A stretch of DNA of 64,000 bases from an uncultured Shinella sp. (GCF_946479415.1 NZ_CAMLFY010000003.1:1-64000), one strand, 5' to 3'; shown: positions 46,136 to 54,764, counted from the stretch's first letter. Program-made: numbers and translations. The notes: generated by a model from the sequence alone, not told the origin.

Positions 46136-47754
46136 GAAGCGTCATCGTTCTCGGCGGTTACGGCGGGTTCGGCGCCCGTCTTTGCCGACGGTTGGCGGCG
46201 GATGGCTGGGCCGTGCTGGTGGCCGGGCGCAATCGGGAATCCGCAGAGCGCCTTGCGGCGGAATTGCCCCAGGCGCGTGCGCTGGTGGCCGACCGGAATG
46301 GCGACCTGCGCCCCTTGCTGGAATCGCATCGTCCCCTTCTCCTGATCGATGCGGCCGGGCCGTTTCAGGGCAGCAGCTACCGCGTGGTTGACGCCTGCAT
46401 TGCCTGCGGCGTGCATTATGTCGATCTTGCCGATGCGCGCGATTTCGTCAGCGGTATCGCTAGGCTGGATGCGGCGGCGCGGACGGCCAATGTCGTGGTC
46501 GTCTCCGGCGGATCGAGCGTGCCGGCCCTTTCCGGTGCCGTCATCGCCGCGCTGAGCAAGGGTATGGCGGAAGTGCGCTCCGTCGAGATGGCAATCAGTG
46601 CCTCGAACCGCGCGACGGCGGGGGCCTCGGTGGCGGCGGCGATCCTGAGCTATGTCGGAAAGCCGCTCCGCCTGTGGTGTGCCGGGCGCTGGCGCGAAGA
46701 GACCGGCTGGCATCGGTTGCGGCGGGAACGTTTCGATGTGCCGGGCCGCAAGCCGATCCGCCGGCTGGTGGCGCTTGCCGATGTGCCGGATCATACGATC
46801 GTGCCGGAAACCGTTTCCGGCCGTCCGGCGACGATTTTTCGCGCGGGGCCGGAATTTTCCTTCCAGCTTCTCACGCTCTGGCTGCTCAGCTGGCCGGTGA
46901 AATGGCGCTGGTTCGCATCGCTGTCACTCTTCGCGAAATGGCTCCTGCCGCTGCAAGGCCTCAGCGCGCGTTTCGGCTCGGATCGATCCGCCATGGCGAT
47001 CGAGGTGAAGGGATGGGGCGAGAACGGTGCGCGCGTTCGGCGCTGGACGCTGATTGCCGAAGAGGGAGATGGTCCGGAAATCCCGACCATCGCCGCCCAT
47101 GTGCTGGCCAATGCCATTGCTGCGGGGGCGCTTACGTCGGGTGCGCGACATGCGGCGGGGGCGATTGCGCTTGAGGATTTCGAGCCGCACTTTTCGCGAC
47201 TGGCGATCACTCATGCGGTGGAGGACAGGCCCTATGTGCCGCTCTATCGCCGCGTGATCGGCCCGGACTACGATCGTCTGCCGGAGCCGGTCCGCGGGAT
47301 GCATGACGTCATCGGGGATGGCGGCGCTGCCGGGCGCGGGCGGGTCCGGCGTGGCCGCTCGCTGCTGGCCCGGCTGGTCTGCGCCGTCATGCGCTTTCCG
47401 CCGGAGGGCGAGCATGATCTGCATGTCGCCTTCGAGGAGCGCGACGGGGTCGAGCGCTGGACGCGGGATTTTGCCGGCAAGACCTTTTCCAGCGAACTCA
47501 GCCAGTCCGGCACCCGGCTTGTCGAACGCTTCGGGCCGATGCGGTTTTCCTTCGATCTGCCTTCCGATGCGCATGGCCTGACGATGGTGATGCGCGGCTG
47601 GTCCGTCCTAGGCATTCCCATGCCGCTCCGGCTTGCACCGAGAAGCGAGGCGCGGGAATGGGCGGAAGGCGAGGATTTCTGCTTCGACGTGCCGATCGCT
47701 CTGCCCGGTATCGGCACCGTCGTGCACTATTCCGGCCACCTGCGCCGGCTTTGA
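46132..47754 (+). CDS. Saccharopine-dehydrogenase-like NAD(P) domain plus DUF4166 protein
   Basis: The 540-residue product starts at a TTG overlapping the previous stop. Residues 1-130 form a Rossmann fold (VIVLGGYGGFGARLCRRLAADGW, then LLIDAAGPFQGSSYRVVDACI) like the NADP-binding domain of saccharopine dehydrogenase. A middle domain has a hydrophobic stretch (LLTLWLLSWPVKWRWFASLSLFAKWLLPL). Residues from about 360 match DUF4166 (PVRGMHDVIGDGGAAGRGRVRRG and VHYSGHLRRL). The substrate is unknown. The coupled DCC gene suggests a shared redox pathway, possibly with lipids, which is speculation. Confidence 0.85.
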   Translation: MRSVIVLGGYGGFGARLCRRLAADGWAVLVAGRNRESAERLAAELPQARALVADRNGDLRPLLESHRPLLLIDAAGPFQGSSYRVVDACIACGVHYVDLADARDFVSGIARLDAAARTANVVVVSGGSSVPALSGAVIAALSKGMAEVRSVEMAISASNRATAGASVAAAILSYVGKPLRLWCAGRWREETGWHRLRRERFDVPGRKPIRRLVALADVPDHTIVPETVSGRPATIFRAGPEFSFQLLTLWLLSWPVKWRWFASLSLFAKWLLPLQGLSARFGSDRSAMAIEVKGWGENGARVRRWTLIAEEGDGPEIPTIAAHVLANAIAAGALTSGARHAAGAIALEDFEPHFSRLAITHAVEDRPYVPLYRRVIGPDYDRLPEPVRGMHDVIGDGGAAGRGRVRRGRSLLARLVCAVMRFPPEGEHDLHVAFEERDGVERWTRDFAGKTFSSELSQSGTRLVERFGPMRFSFDLPSDAHGLTMVMRGWSVLGIPMPLRLAPRSEAREWAEGEDFCFDVPIALPGIGTVVHYSGHLRRL

Positions 47755-47759
47755 TCCCC

Positions 47760-47787
47760 AAACGAAAATGGCGGCCGAAGCCGCCAT
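47760..47787 (-). terminator. Terminator of the aminotransferase gene
   Basis: On the minus strand ATGGCGGC-TTCG-GCCGCCAT is followed by TTTTCGTTT. It lies 23 bases after the aminotransferase stop and also just past the end of the convergent gene. Confidence 0.85.
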
Positions 47788-47810
47788 GTCCGTGGTCCTG
47801 ATAGGCCGGA

Positions 47811-49136
47811 TCAAATGTTGTTCTGCAGCACGTCGCACAGCTTGCCGAACAGCTCGTCGATCTCCGGCTTCTCGATGATCAGCGGCGGTGACAGCGCGAT
47901 GATATCGCCCGTCGTGCGGATGAGCAGGCCCTTTTCATAGGCCTTGAGGAAGGCATTGAAGGCGCGCTTGGTCGGTTCGCCGGCAATCGGCGACAGTTCG
48001 ATGGCGCCGATCAGGCCGACATTTCTGACGTCGATGACATTGGGGCAATCGCGCAGCGAATGCAGGCCGTCTTCCCAGTAGGAAGCGAGTTCGGCGGCGC
48101 GCGTCAGCAGGCCTTCTTCCTTGTAGGTGTCGAGTGTGCCGAGTGCCGCGGCGCAGGCGATCGGGTTGCCGGAATAGGTGTAGCCGTGGAAGAACTCGAT
48201 CATGTGTTCCGGGCCGTTCATGAACGTGTCGTGGATTTCCGACGTCACGAAGACGGCGCCCATCGGGATCACGCCGTTGGTCAGGCCCTTGGCGGTGGTG
48301 ATGATGTCGGGCTTCACATCGAAATACTGCGCGGCGAAGGGTGCGCCGAGGCGGCCGAAGCCGGTGATGACTTCGTCGAAGATCAGCAGGATGCCGTGCT
48401 GCGTGCAGATTTCGCGCAGCTTCTGGAGATAGCCCTTCGGCGGGATGAGCACGCCGGTGGAGCCGGCGACCGGCTCGACGATGACGGCGGCGATGGTGGA
48501 GGCGTCATGCAGTGTGATGATACGCTGCAATTCGCTGGCGATGTCGCCGCCATGCTCCGGCTCGCCGCGCGAAAAGGCGTTCTTGTCCGGGAAGTGGGTG
48601 TGCGGCATGTGGTCGACGCCGGTCAGAAGCGTGCCGAACATCTTGCGGTTGGAGACGATGCCGCCGACGGAAATGCCGCCGAAATTGACGCCGTGATAGC
48701 CGCGCTCGCGACCGATCAGACGGAAGCGCGAGCCGTCGCCCTTGGCGCGATGATAGGCGAGCGCCACCTTCAGCGCGGTCTCGACCGATTCCGAGCCGGA
48801 ATTGGTGTAGAGCACGTGGTTCATGCCTTCAGGGGCGATATCGACGAGGCGGTTGGCCAGCTCGAAGGCCTTGGGATGGCCGAGCTGGAAGGCGGGCGCA
48901 TAATCCAGTTCGCCGGCCTGCTCGCGGATCGCCTCGGTGATCTTCGGGCGACAGTGGCCGGCGTTGACGCACCAGAGGCCGGCCGTGCCGTCCAGCACCT
49001 GGCGGCCGTCATGGGTGGTGTAATACATGTCCTTGGCGCCGACGAAGAGCCGCGGTTCCTTCTTGAACTGCCGGTTTGCCGTGAACGGCATCCAGAAGGC
49101 GCGCAGATCGTTGGGTGTGTTGAGGCGGTTGGACAT
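47811..49136 (-). CDS. Omega-amino acid:pyruvate aminotransferase (class III)
   Basis: The 441-residue PLP enzyme has WMPFTANRQFKKEPRLFV near the start, GLWCVNAGHCRP, TNSGSESVETALKVALAYHRAKG, and IFDEVITGFGRLGAPFAAQYFDVKPD with the PLP-contacting Asp. TTAKGLTNGVIPMGAV contains the Schiff-base lysine. These match beta-alanine:pyruvate transaminases. It moves the amino group of beta-alanine or similar omega-amines to pyruvate. A promoter-like region with a palindrome lies upstream, and a clear terminator follows. Confidence 0.92.
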   Translation of the reverse strand: MSNRLNTPNDLRAFWMPFTANRQFKKEPRLFVGAKDMYYTTHDGRQVLDGTAGLWCVNAGHCRPKITEAIREQAGELDYAPAFQLGHPKAFELANRLVDIAPEGMNHVLYTNSGSESVETALKVALAYHRAKGDGSRFRLIGRERGYHGVNFGGISVGGIVSNRKMFGTLLTGVDHMPHTHFPDKNAFSRGEPEHGGDIASELQRIITLHDASTIAAVIVEPVAGSTGVLIPPKGYLQKLREICTQHGILLIFDEVITGFGRLGAPFAAQYFDVKPDIITTAKGLTNGVIPMGAVFVTSEIHDTFMNGPEHMIEFFHGYTYSGNPIACAAALGTLDTYKEEGLLTRAAELASYWEDGLHSLRDCPNVIDVRNVGLIGAIELSPIAGEPTKRAFNAFLKAYEKGLLIRTTGDIIALSPPLIIEKPEIDELFGKLCDVLQNNI

Positions 49137-49194
49137 GCGGTCTCTCCATGATGCTTGGAATGTGGGGCCAGCCCGGATGGTGATTTTTACCTGA

Positions 49195-49227
49195 TGGTCA
49201 AATTATCAAGACGCCCGGGGGCGTCAA
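49195..49227 (-). promoter_or_regulatory. Promoter candidate of the aminotransferase with embedded palindrome
   Basis: On the minus strand TTGACG is followed 16 bases later by TAATTT (or 14 bases later by GATAAT), about 60 bases before the ATG. The palindrome GACGCCC-GG-GGGCGTC lies across the -35 edge and the spacer, where a repressor could block polymerase. It might instead be a terminator for the upstream small gene. Confidence 0.4.
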
Positions 49228-49264
49228 GCGATGTTCGCCGGCCGGTCGGAGCGCTTTTGGGGGC

Positions 49265-49462
49265 TTAATCGGCCTTTTCGAAGATCAGTTTCACCACGAA
49301 CTTGCCGTTCGCCTTTGCCTTGGTCTTGGTCGTCACTTTGACGGGCACGCCGAAATGCGCCTCTGCCTTGGCGATCGCGTCCCGCGCCTCGGCGACGGCG
49401 GCCAGATAGGCGCTGTTGTCGCGTTTCGGTTCGTTGACGATGTCGCTGATGAGCGCGTCCAT
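49265..49462 (-). CDS. Small hypothetical protein
   Basis: The 65-residue product begins MDALISDIVNEPKRDNSAYL and ends with a lysine-rich beta-like tail (VTTKTKAKANGKFVVKLIFEKAD). It has helix-forming repeats EARDAIAKAEAHF and no signal peptide or cysteine. An in-frame TTG 42 bases upstream would give 79 residues but runs into the terminator of the nolR gene. I recognise no family. Composition and codon use look like coding sequence. Confidence 0.55.
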   Translation of the reverse strand: MDALISDIVNEPKRDNSAYLAAVAEARDAIAKAEAHFGVPVKVTTKTKAKANGKFVVKLIFEKAD

Positions 49463-49500
49463 CTCGCTGCGGGGTTTGCGCAAGGTCTTGCTCCAACGTT

Positions 49501-49535
49501 CCAAAACAAAACGCCCCGGACAATTATCCGGGGCG
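49501..49535 (-). terminator. Terminator of the nolR-like gene
   Basis: On the minus strand CGCCCCGGA and TCCGGGGCG form a 9-bp stem with a six-base loop, followed by TTTTGTTTTGG, 25 bases after the stop codon. Confidence 0.9.
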
Positions 49536-49560
49536 ATGCGAAGCGACGGGTCGCGGCAAT

Positions 49561-49899
49561 TCAGGCGATGCGGAGCTTCTTTTCCGATGCGCCGTTGCCG
49601 GGGGCCTTGTAGATGCGGTCGAGCGCGTCGAGCACGGTAAGGACCGCATCTGACTTGCTGGAATAGTAGATGGTCTGGGCGTCACGACGGGTGGTCACGA
49701 GGTTCTGCGCGCGCAGCTTCGACAGGTGCTGCGAGAGCGCCGACTGGCTGAGACCGACCTGACCCGCAAGCGCGCCGACGGCAATCTCGCCCTCGACCAG
49801 AACCTTCAGGATCAGGAGGCGTTTCGGGTTCGCCATGGCGGAAAGAAAGTCGGATGCAACTTCGGCCTGCGCATGTTCTGCGTCTGAAATCTTGTCCAT
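49561..49899 (-). CDS. nolR: NolR-type ArsR-family transcriptional repressor
   Basis: The 112-residue product is a winged-helix ArsR-type regulator. Its core (FLSAMANPKRLLILKVLVEGE, GLSQSALSQHLSKLRAQNLV, TRRDAQTIYYSS) agrees closely with my memory of Sinorhizobium NolR. No metal-binding CxC site is present, so it is not a metal sensor. In rhizobia NolR is a global regulator that represses nodulation genes, motility and its own gene by binding (A/T)TTAG-N9-A(T/A). An AT-rich upstream region carries a matching sequence. BacA in the same window fits a symbiosis-capable lineage, though nolR also occurs in non-nodulating relatives. Confidence 0.82.
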   Translation of the reverse strand: MDKISDAEHAQAEVASDFLSAMANPKRLLILKVLVEGEIAVGALAGQVGLSQSALSQHLSKLRAQNLVTTRRDAQTIYYSSKSDAVLTVLDALDRIYKAPGNGASEKKLRIA

Positions 49900-49957
49900 C
49901 TGAAACTCCTTTGGGCGTTTCCGCTTTCAAATCATGTGATTTTCAATCAATCCGCTT

Positions 49958-49973
49958 GTTAGCATATAAGCAA
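49958..49973 (-). promoter_or_regulatory. Candidate NolR operator upstream of nolR
   Basis: On the plus strand GTTAG-CATATAAGC-AA matches the NolR consensus (A/T)TTAG-N9-A(T/A) except for the first base. It lies about 60 bases before the nolR start in an AT-rich stretch (49925-49990), in agreement with reported NolR autoregulation. Confidence 0.45.
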
Positions 49974-50082
49974 AATACCTCTCATCAATTGCAAAAAATG
50001 GGGGTAGGGTGCACGCATAGCGGTAGCGCTTTCTCTCAATGGTAGGCATTCGAAGCGAATAGACCCCGCAATCGCAGGCGTT

Positions 50083-50847
50083 TCAGCCGTCTGCTCTTGC
50101 TTCGCGGAGCAAACGCGCGAGTTCTGCACGCAGTTCCGAGGCCTGATCAAGTTCGCGTGAAAACTCCAATCGCTTCAATTTGTCGCCGCTCGCAAGGTCT
50201 ATGCCGGCCGCGTCGAGGCCCACGATGATCCAGTCACCCTCCCTGGCGCCGCAATAGTGGCGGGCATAGATGCCGGCGGCTTCCGCATGGTCGCTGTTCA
50301 TGTGCTCTACGGCGCCGGTCTCCATCTCGGCCAGTGCGCCTCGGGCGGCGGAACGAATCAGCAGGTCCTCGGCCGTCAGCACGAATGCCTTGCCGAAACC
50401 GCCGTTGAGATGGGCGCGCAACGGCACGAGGCGGAAGAAGGCGAAATCGGGGAAATCGACATAGAGCTTTGCCTTCGGGTGTCGGCGCACGAAGCGTTCG
50501 CGCAGCGCCGCATGGGCATCGCTGTCGCGGGCAATTTCTGCGGCTTCGCAGATCACGGTGAGGCGCGGATGGGCGAGTGGATCGCCCTTGCCGGGTTCGC
50601 CTGCGAGCAGCGAGGCGCGCGGGTCGGCGCGCAGCGCCTGGGTGTGCACCGACAGCGCCGAGACGAGAATGACGGGCGTGCCGTCCGTGTCGGTGCCGGT
50701 CAGCGTGCGGCTGGCGAAGGGCGTGCCGGTTTCCGGTTCGAGGACAGCGAGCGCGCAGCTGCGGGCGGAGCGCAACAGGGTGCGGGCAAGGCGGCGGGCC
50801 TCGTCGTCCGTTTCGCGCAGCACGCTCGGCTTGTCCTTCTCCGTCAT
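50083..50847 (-). CDS. HugZ-like heme/PNPOx-fold protein
   Basis: The 254-residue product (ATG six bases after GGGAG) has a pyridoxamine-oxidase-like split barrel. Blocks include RTLLRSARSCALAVLEPETGTPFASRTL and VILVSALSVHTQALRADPRASLLAGEPGKGDPLAHPRLT (about residues 60-100), then RHPKAKLYVDFPDFAFFRL. The C-terminal DUF2470 domain shows AVEHMNSDHAEAAGIYA with the conserved histidines. Related HugZ/HutZ proteins degrade or handle heme. No iron-regulation site (Irr or RirA box) was recognised upstream. Confidence 0.87.
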   Translation of the reverse strand: MTEKDKPSVLRETDDEARRLARTLLRSARSCALAVLEPETGTPFASRTLTGTDTDGTPVILVSALSVHTQALRADPRASLLAGEPGKGDPLAHPRLTVICEAAEIARDSDAHAALRERFVRRHPKAKLYVDFPDFAFFRLVPLRAHLNGGFGKAFVLTAEDLLIRSAARGALAEMETGAVEHMNSDHAEAAGIYARHYCGAREGDWIIVGLDAAGIDLASGDKLKRLEFSRELDQASELRAELARLLREARADG

Positions 50848-50867
50848 CTCGTTCTCCCGGTCTTGGC

Positions 50868-50904
50868 AATGAAAAAGGCAGCGCCCGTTTCCGAGCACTG
50901 CCTT
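50868..50904 (-). terminator. Terminator of the choline transport operon
   Basis: On the minus strand AAGGCAGTGC and GCGCTGCCTT pair (one G-U) around a 10-base loop and are followed by TTTCATTG; the T-run merges with the stem end. It lies 24 bases after the choV stop. Confidence 0.85.
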
Positions 50905-50928
50905 ATCTAATCCGATCCAAGCGGGCTG

Positions 50929-51972
50929 TCAGCCGCGGCGGCGGTGCCGCGTCAATCCGTTCACGATATCCTGCGCGTTGATCGTGCCGATGACCGTGCC
51001 GTTATCGACCACGCCGACATTGCCCGGCGTGCGCGACATGGCGTCGAGGATGTCGACGAGCGGGGTCTGGGCGGTCGCCGTCGCGGTCACACCGCCATTG
51101 CCGGAGGCGCCGTGCTGCATGACGTCTGCCGCGGTCAGCATGTTGATCGGGTTCATGTTCTGCACGAAATCCGCGACATACTGGTTCGCCGGGTTCTTCA
51201 CGATCTCCTGCGGCGTGCCGCACTGGATGATGCGCCCGCCTTCCATGATGGCAATGCGGTTGCCGATGCGGAAGGCCTCGTCCAGATCGTGGCTGACGAA
51301 GATGATCGTCTTCTTCAGCCGGCGCTGGAACTCCAGCAGTTCGTCCTGCAGGCGTGTGCGGATCAGCGGGTCGAGCGCCGAGAACGGCTCGTCCATCAGG
51401 AGGATCGGCGCGCCTGTCGCAAAGGCGCGGGCGAGGCCGACGCGCTGCTGCATGCCGCCGGAGAGTTCGTTGACCTTGCGGTTGGCCCACTTGGTCAGGT
51501 TGACGAGTTCGAGCTGCTCAGCGACGCGCGCCTTGCGCTCGGCCTCCGGCACATTGGCAAGCTCGAGACCGAAGCCGACATTGTCGGCGACGGTGCGCCA
51601 GGGCAGGAGCGCGAACTGCTGGAACACCATGGATACGGTGTGCATGCGGAAGTCGCGCAGCGCCTTGGGCGTCGTCGCATAGGGATTGACGAAGCTGCTG
51701 CCGGCCTTGACCTGCACCTCGCCGCGCACCACGGGGGCAAGCCCGTTGACGGCGCGCAGCAGCGTCGACTTGCCGGAGCCCGACAGGCCCATCAGCACGA
51801 GGATCTCGCCCTCGGTGATCGACAGGGTGGCGTCGGCCACGCCGAGCACGAGGCCGGTTTCCGCGCCGATCTCGTCACGCGACTTGCCGGCATCGGCGAG
51901 CGCAAGGGCTCGTTGGGGACTGTCGCCGAAGATGATGGAGACGTTCTTGAAGACGACGGATTCGGTCATCAT
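50929..51972 (-). CDS. choV: Choline ABC transporter ATP-binding protein
   Basis: The 347-residue product is a ProV/OpuAA-like ATPase. It has an N-terminal extension typical of the betaine/choline group (FGDSPQRALALADAGKSRDEI), Walker A GLSGSGKST, Q-loop FQQFALLPWRT, signature ELSGGMQQRVGLARA, and Walker B ILLMDEPFSALDPLIR. A C-terminal CBS-like segment (about 285-340) may sense osmotic strength or nucleotides. It drives import of choline through ChoW. The start overlaps the choW stop by 4 bases. Confidence 0.9.
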   Translation of the reverse strand: MMTESVVFKNVSIIFGDSPQRALALADAGKSRDEIGAETGLVLGVADATLSITEGEILVLMGLSGSGKSTLLRAVNGLAPVVRGEVQVKAGSSFVNPYATTPKALRDFRMHTVSMVFQQFALLPWRTVADNVGFGLELANVPEAERKARVAEQLELVNLTKWANRKVNELSGGMQQRVGLARAFATGAPILLMDEPFSALDPLIRTRLQDELLEFQRRLKKTIIFVSHDLDEAFRIGNRIAIMEGGRIIQCGTPQEIVKNPANQYVADFVQNMNPINMLTAADVMQHGASGNGGVTATATAQTPLVDILDAMSRTPGNVGVVDNGTVIGTINAQDIVNGLTRHRRRG

Positions 51973-52838
51973 GCGTCTCCATCATCGGAAGAGCGGAAGA
52001 GGCGGTCGAGGATGATCGCCAGAATGACGATACAGAGGCCGGCCTCGAAGCCCATGGAGATGTTCACGGTGTTGAGCGCGCGTACCACGGGAACGCCAAG
52101 ACCCTTGGCGCCGACGAGGGCGGCGATGACCACCATCGACAGCGAGAGCATGATGGTCTGTGTGAGACCGGCCATGATCTGCGGTGTGGCGAAGGGCAGC
52201 TCGACCTTGCGCAGCACCTGGCTCGGTGTCGCGCCGAACGCCTGGGCGGCTTCGACCAGCGAGGGCGGTGTCGAGATGATGCCGAGGCGGGTGAGGCGGA
52301 TCGGCGCGGGGATGGCGAAGATCACGGTCGCGATCAGGCCCGGCACCATGCCGAGGCCGAAGAGGATGAGCGCCGGGATGAGATAGACGAAGGTCGGGAT
52401 CGTCTGCATCAGGTCGAGCGCGGGCCGCAGGATCGAGTAGAACCAGGGGCGGCGGGCGGCGGCGATGCCGAGCGGAATGCCGACGACCATGCTGACGCCG
52501 GTGGCCGCGAGCACGAGTGCCAGCGTCTCCGTCGTTTCCTTCCAGTAGCCCTGGTTCACGATGAGCAGCAGGCCGAGAAAGGTGAATACGGCGACGCCGA
52601 TGGAGCGGCGAAAATACCAGCTGACGCCCGTGACGAGCACGATGAGGGCGATGGCATAACCGAATTTGCCGCCGGCCGACGAGAAGGGGCCTTGCAGCAG
52701 GAAAAGCACGGCATCGATGCCGGCCTGCAGGAAGACTTTCAGGAAATCGAACAGGCCCTTGCCATTGGTCGTCAGCCAGCTGACGGCTTCCTTGGCGATC
52801 GGACCGATCGGAATTTTAGAGACGGTGAGCCAATCCAC
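51969..52838 (-). CDS. choW: Choline ABC transporter permease
   Basis: The 289-residue product starts from a GTG giving DWLTVSKIPIGPIAKEAVSW, the family start. It has about six or seven transmembrane segments and the binding-protein-dependent permease motif EAAQAFGATPSQVLRKVELPFATPQIMAGLTQ (about residues 215-246). The betaine/choline group signature PTFVYLIPALILFGLGMVPG is clear. It forms the channel for choline uptake with ChoX and ChoV. Confidence 0.9.
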   Translation of the reverse strand: MDWLTVSKIPIGPIAKEAVSWLTTNGKGLFDFLKVFLQAGIDAVLFLLQGPFSSAGGKFGYAIALIVLVTGVSWYFRRSIGVAVFTFLGLLLIVNQGYWKETTETLALVLAATGVSMVVGIPLGIAAARRPWFYSILRPALDLMQTIPTFVYLIPALILFGLGMVPGLIATVIFAIPAPIRLTRLGIISTPPSLVEAAQAFGATPSQVLRKVELPFATPQIMAGLTQTIMLSLSMVVIAALVGAKGLGVPVVRALNTVNISMGFEAGLCIVILAIILDRLFRSSDDGDA

Positions 52839-52950
52839 GGCAGCGAGCCCCAGTCTGGAGGTTGACGACGATATGCAACAAGCGTTTCGCAATTCCGGAC
52901 ATCACGCCGTCCGGCAGTTTTGCGGGAGGTGCACTATCCGGAGAGAAGAA

Positions 52951-52975
52951 GGGCGGGAAAGTTTCCTTCCCGCCC
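52951..52975 (-). other. Stem-loop between choX and choW
   Basis: GGGCGGGAA and TTCCCGCCC form a perfect 9-bp stem in the choX-choW gap, 13 bases after the choX stop. On the minus strand it is followed by TTCTTCTCTCC. Such 3' stem-loops commonly protect the binding-protein message or act as partial terminators, so that more binding protein than permease is made. Confidence 0.65.
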
Positions 52976-52987
52976 TATTCTTGCCTG

Positions 52988-53947
52988 TTAGAGACCAAGC
53001 GCGGTTTTGACCGCCGGCAGGCCTTCGCCGCTGCCGTCCTTGGTGGTCACGCCTGCGAGCCACGGCTCGATGGCGGCGGGGTTCGCCTTGATCCAGTCGG
53101 TTGCTGCTGCTTCCGGGTCCTGGCCGTCGTTCAGGATCTTGCCCATGACCTGGTTTTCCATTTCCAGCGAGAACTTGAGGTTCTGGAGGAACTTGCCGAC
53201 ATTCGGGCACTCGGTCACGTACCCCTTGCGCACGTTGGTATAGACCGTCGCGCCACCGAAGTTGGGTCCGAAGATGTCGTCGCCGCCGGTCAGGTAGGTC
53301 AGCTTGAAGTTGGCGTTCATCGGATGGGGTTCCCAACCGAGGAAGACGATCGGCGAGCCGTCGCCTTCGGCACGCGCGACTTCGGCCAGCATGCCCTGTT
53401 CGGAAGATTCGACCACTTCGAAGCCGGTCAGCTCGAACTTGTTGGCCGAGACCATGTCGATGATCAGGCGGTTGCCGTCATTGCCGGGCTCGATGCCGTA
53501 GATCTTGGAGCCGAGTGCGTCCTTCTGCTTGGCGATGTCGGCGAAATCCTTGATGCCGAGCTCGGCGCCCTTGGCATTGGTCGCGAGCGTGTACTTCGCG
53601 CCCTCAAGGTTTTCGCGCACGGTCTCGACCGAGCCGTCGTCGCGGAATGGCTTGATATCGGCTTCCTGGGTCGGCATCCAGTTGCCGAGGAAGACGTCGA
53701 TGTCCTTGTTGCTGAGCGAGGTATAGGTAACCGGAACCGAGAGAACGGTGACTTCCGTCTCGTAGCCGAGGCCCTTCAGGATGACGCTTGCGGTGGCGGT
53801 CGTGGAGGTCACGTCCGTCCAGCCGACATCCGAGAACCGGACCTTGCCGCAGCTTTCGCCTTCTGCCGCCGAGGCGCCGGCAACGCCGAGCGCGATGACG
53901 GAAACGGCGGCGGCAAGCAGTGTCTTCAATGGTGATGCAGTCTTCAT
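52988..53947 (-). CDS. choX: Choline-binding periplasmic protein
   Basis: The 319-residue product has a signal peptide (MKTASPLKTLLAAAVSVIALGVAGASAAEG, cleavage near residue 28). It has the OpuAC/ChoX fold: CGKVRFSDVGWTDVTSTTATASVILKGLGY, DVFLGNWMPTQEADI, YGIEPGNDGNRLI and VFLGWEPHPMN. The aromatic residues in these blocks form the cage for the trimethylammonium group. It delivers choline to ChoW-ChoV. It is the first gene of choXWV; no betICBA oxidation genes are in the window. Confidence 0.93.
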   Translation of the reverse strand: MKTASPLKTLLAAAVSVIALGVAGASAAEGESCGKVRFSDVGWTDVTSTTATASVILKGLGYETEVTVLSVPVTYTSLSNKDIDVFLGNWMPTQEADIKPFRDDGSVETVRENLEGAKYTLATNAKGAELGIKDFADIAKQKDALGSKIYGIEPGNDGNRLIIDMVSANKFELTGFEVVESSEQGMLAEVARAEGDGSPIVFLGWEPHPMNANFKLTYLTGGDDIFGPNFGGATVYTNVRKGYVTECPNVGKFLQNLKFSLEMENQVMGKILNDGQDPEAAATDWIKANPAAIEPWLAGVTTKDGSGEGLPAVKTALGL

Positions 53948-54176
53948 TTTGTAGCTCCCCTTATAACTGGTGTTTTAGCCAATCATCAAAACGATATGCT
54001 TTCAAGCACCTTGGCGTAGCCGGAACACCCTGAATCGTCCAATTAATTTCACGCCTGTTCGCAATTTCGCACATGGATGTCGCAACGGATGGGCCGCGCT
54101 GATTTCTGTGGTTTTCGGCCCTTTTCGGCTGGAAAATCGCGCCTCGCCGGGTCATGACGCGAGGACGGAGAAAATC

Positions 54177-54764
54177 ATGGCCAAACTCTATTTCAGTTAC
54201 GCGACGATGAACGCGGGCAAGTCGACGCTGCTCCTGCAGGCGTCCTACAACTATCAGGAACGCGGCATGCGCACGGCGATCTTCATCGCCTCCTTCGACG
54301 ACCGCGCCGGCGCCGGCCGGATCTCCTCGCGCATCGGGCTCTCCTCCGATGCCATCGCCTTCGACCACACGGACGATCTCTACCGCCATATCGAAGCGCT
54401 GAAGGGTGATGGCGGGAAAGACATCGCCTGTGTCTTCGTCGACGAGGCGCAGTTTCTCTCCGAAGAGCAGGTCTGGCAACTCGCCCGCGTCGCCGACCGG
54501 CTCTCCATTCCCGTCATGGCCTATGGCCTGCGCACGGATTTCCAGGGCAAGCTGTTTCCCGGCTCGAAGGCGCTGCTCGCCATCGCCGACGAAATGCGTG
54601 AAGTGCGCACCATCTGCCATTGCGGCCGCAAGGCGACCATGGTCGTGCGCCTCGGCGCCGACGGCAAGGTGGCGAAGTCCGGCGCGCAGGTGGAAATCGG
54701 CGGCAATGACAAGTACGTTTCCTATTGCCGCCGCCACTGGGACGACATCATGAACGCCGAGTGA
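54177..54764 (+). CDS. tdk: Thymidine kinase
   Basis: The 195-residue product is a type II thymidine kinase. It has the P-loop ATMNAGKST (residues 9-17), VFVDEAQFLSEEQVW, LRTDFQGKLFPGSKALL, and zinc-binding cysteines in ICHCGRKAT and YCRRHW. It salvages thymidine to dTMP in the cytoplasm. The ATG lies after a GGAGAAAATC ribosome site. The length is normal. Confidence 0.93.
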   Translation: MAKLYFSYATMNAGKSTLLLQASYNYQERGMRTAIFIASFDDRAGAGRISSRIGLSSDAIAFDHTDDLYRHIEALKGDGGKDIACVFVDEAQFLSEEQVWQLARVADRLSIPVMAYGLRTDFQGKLFPGSKALLAIADEMREVRTICHCGRKATMVVRLGADGKVAKSGAQVEIGGNDKYVSYCRRHWDDIMNAE

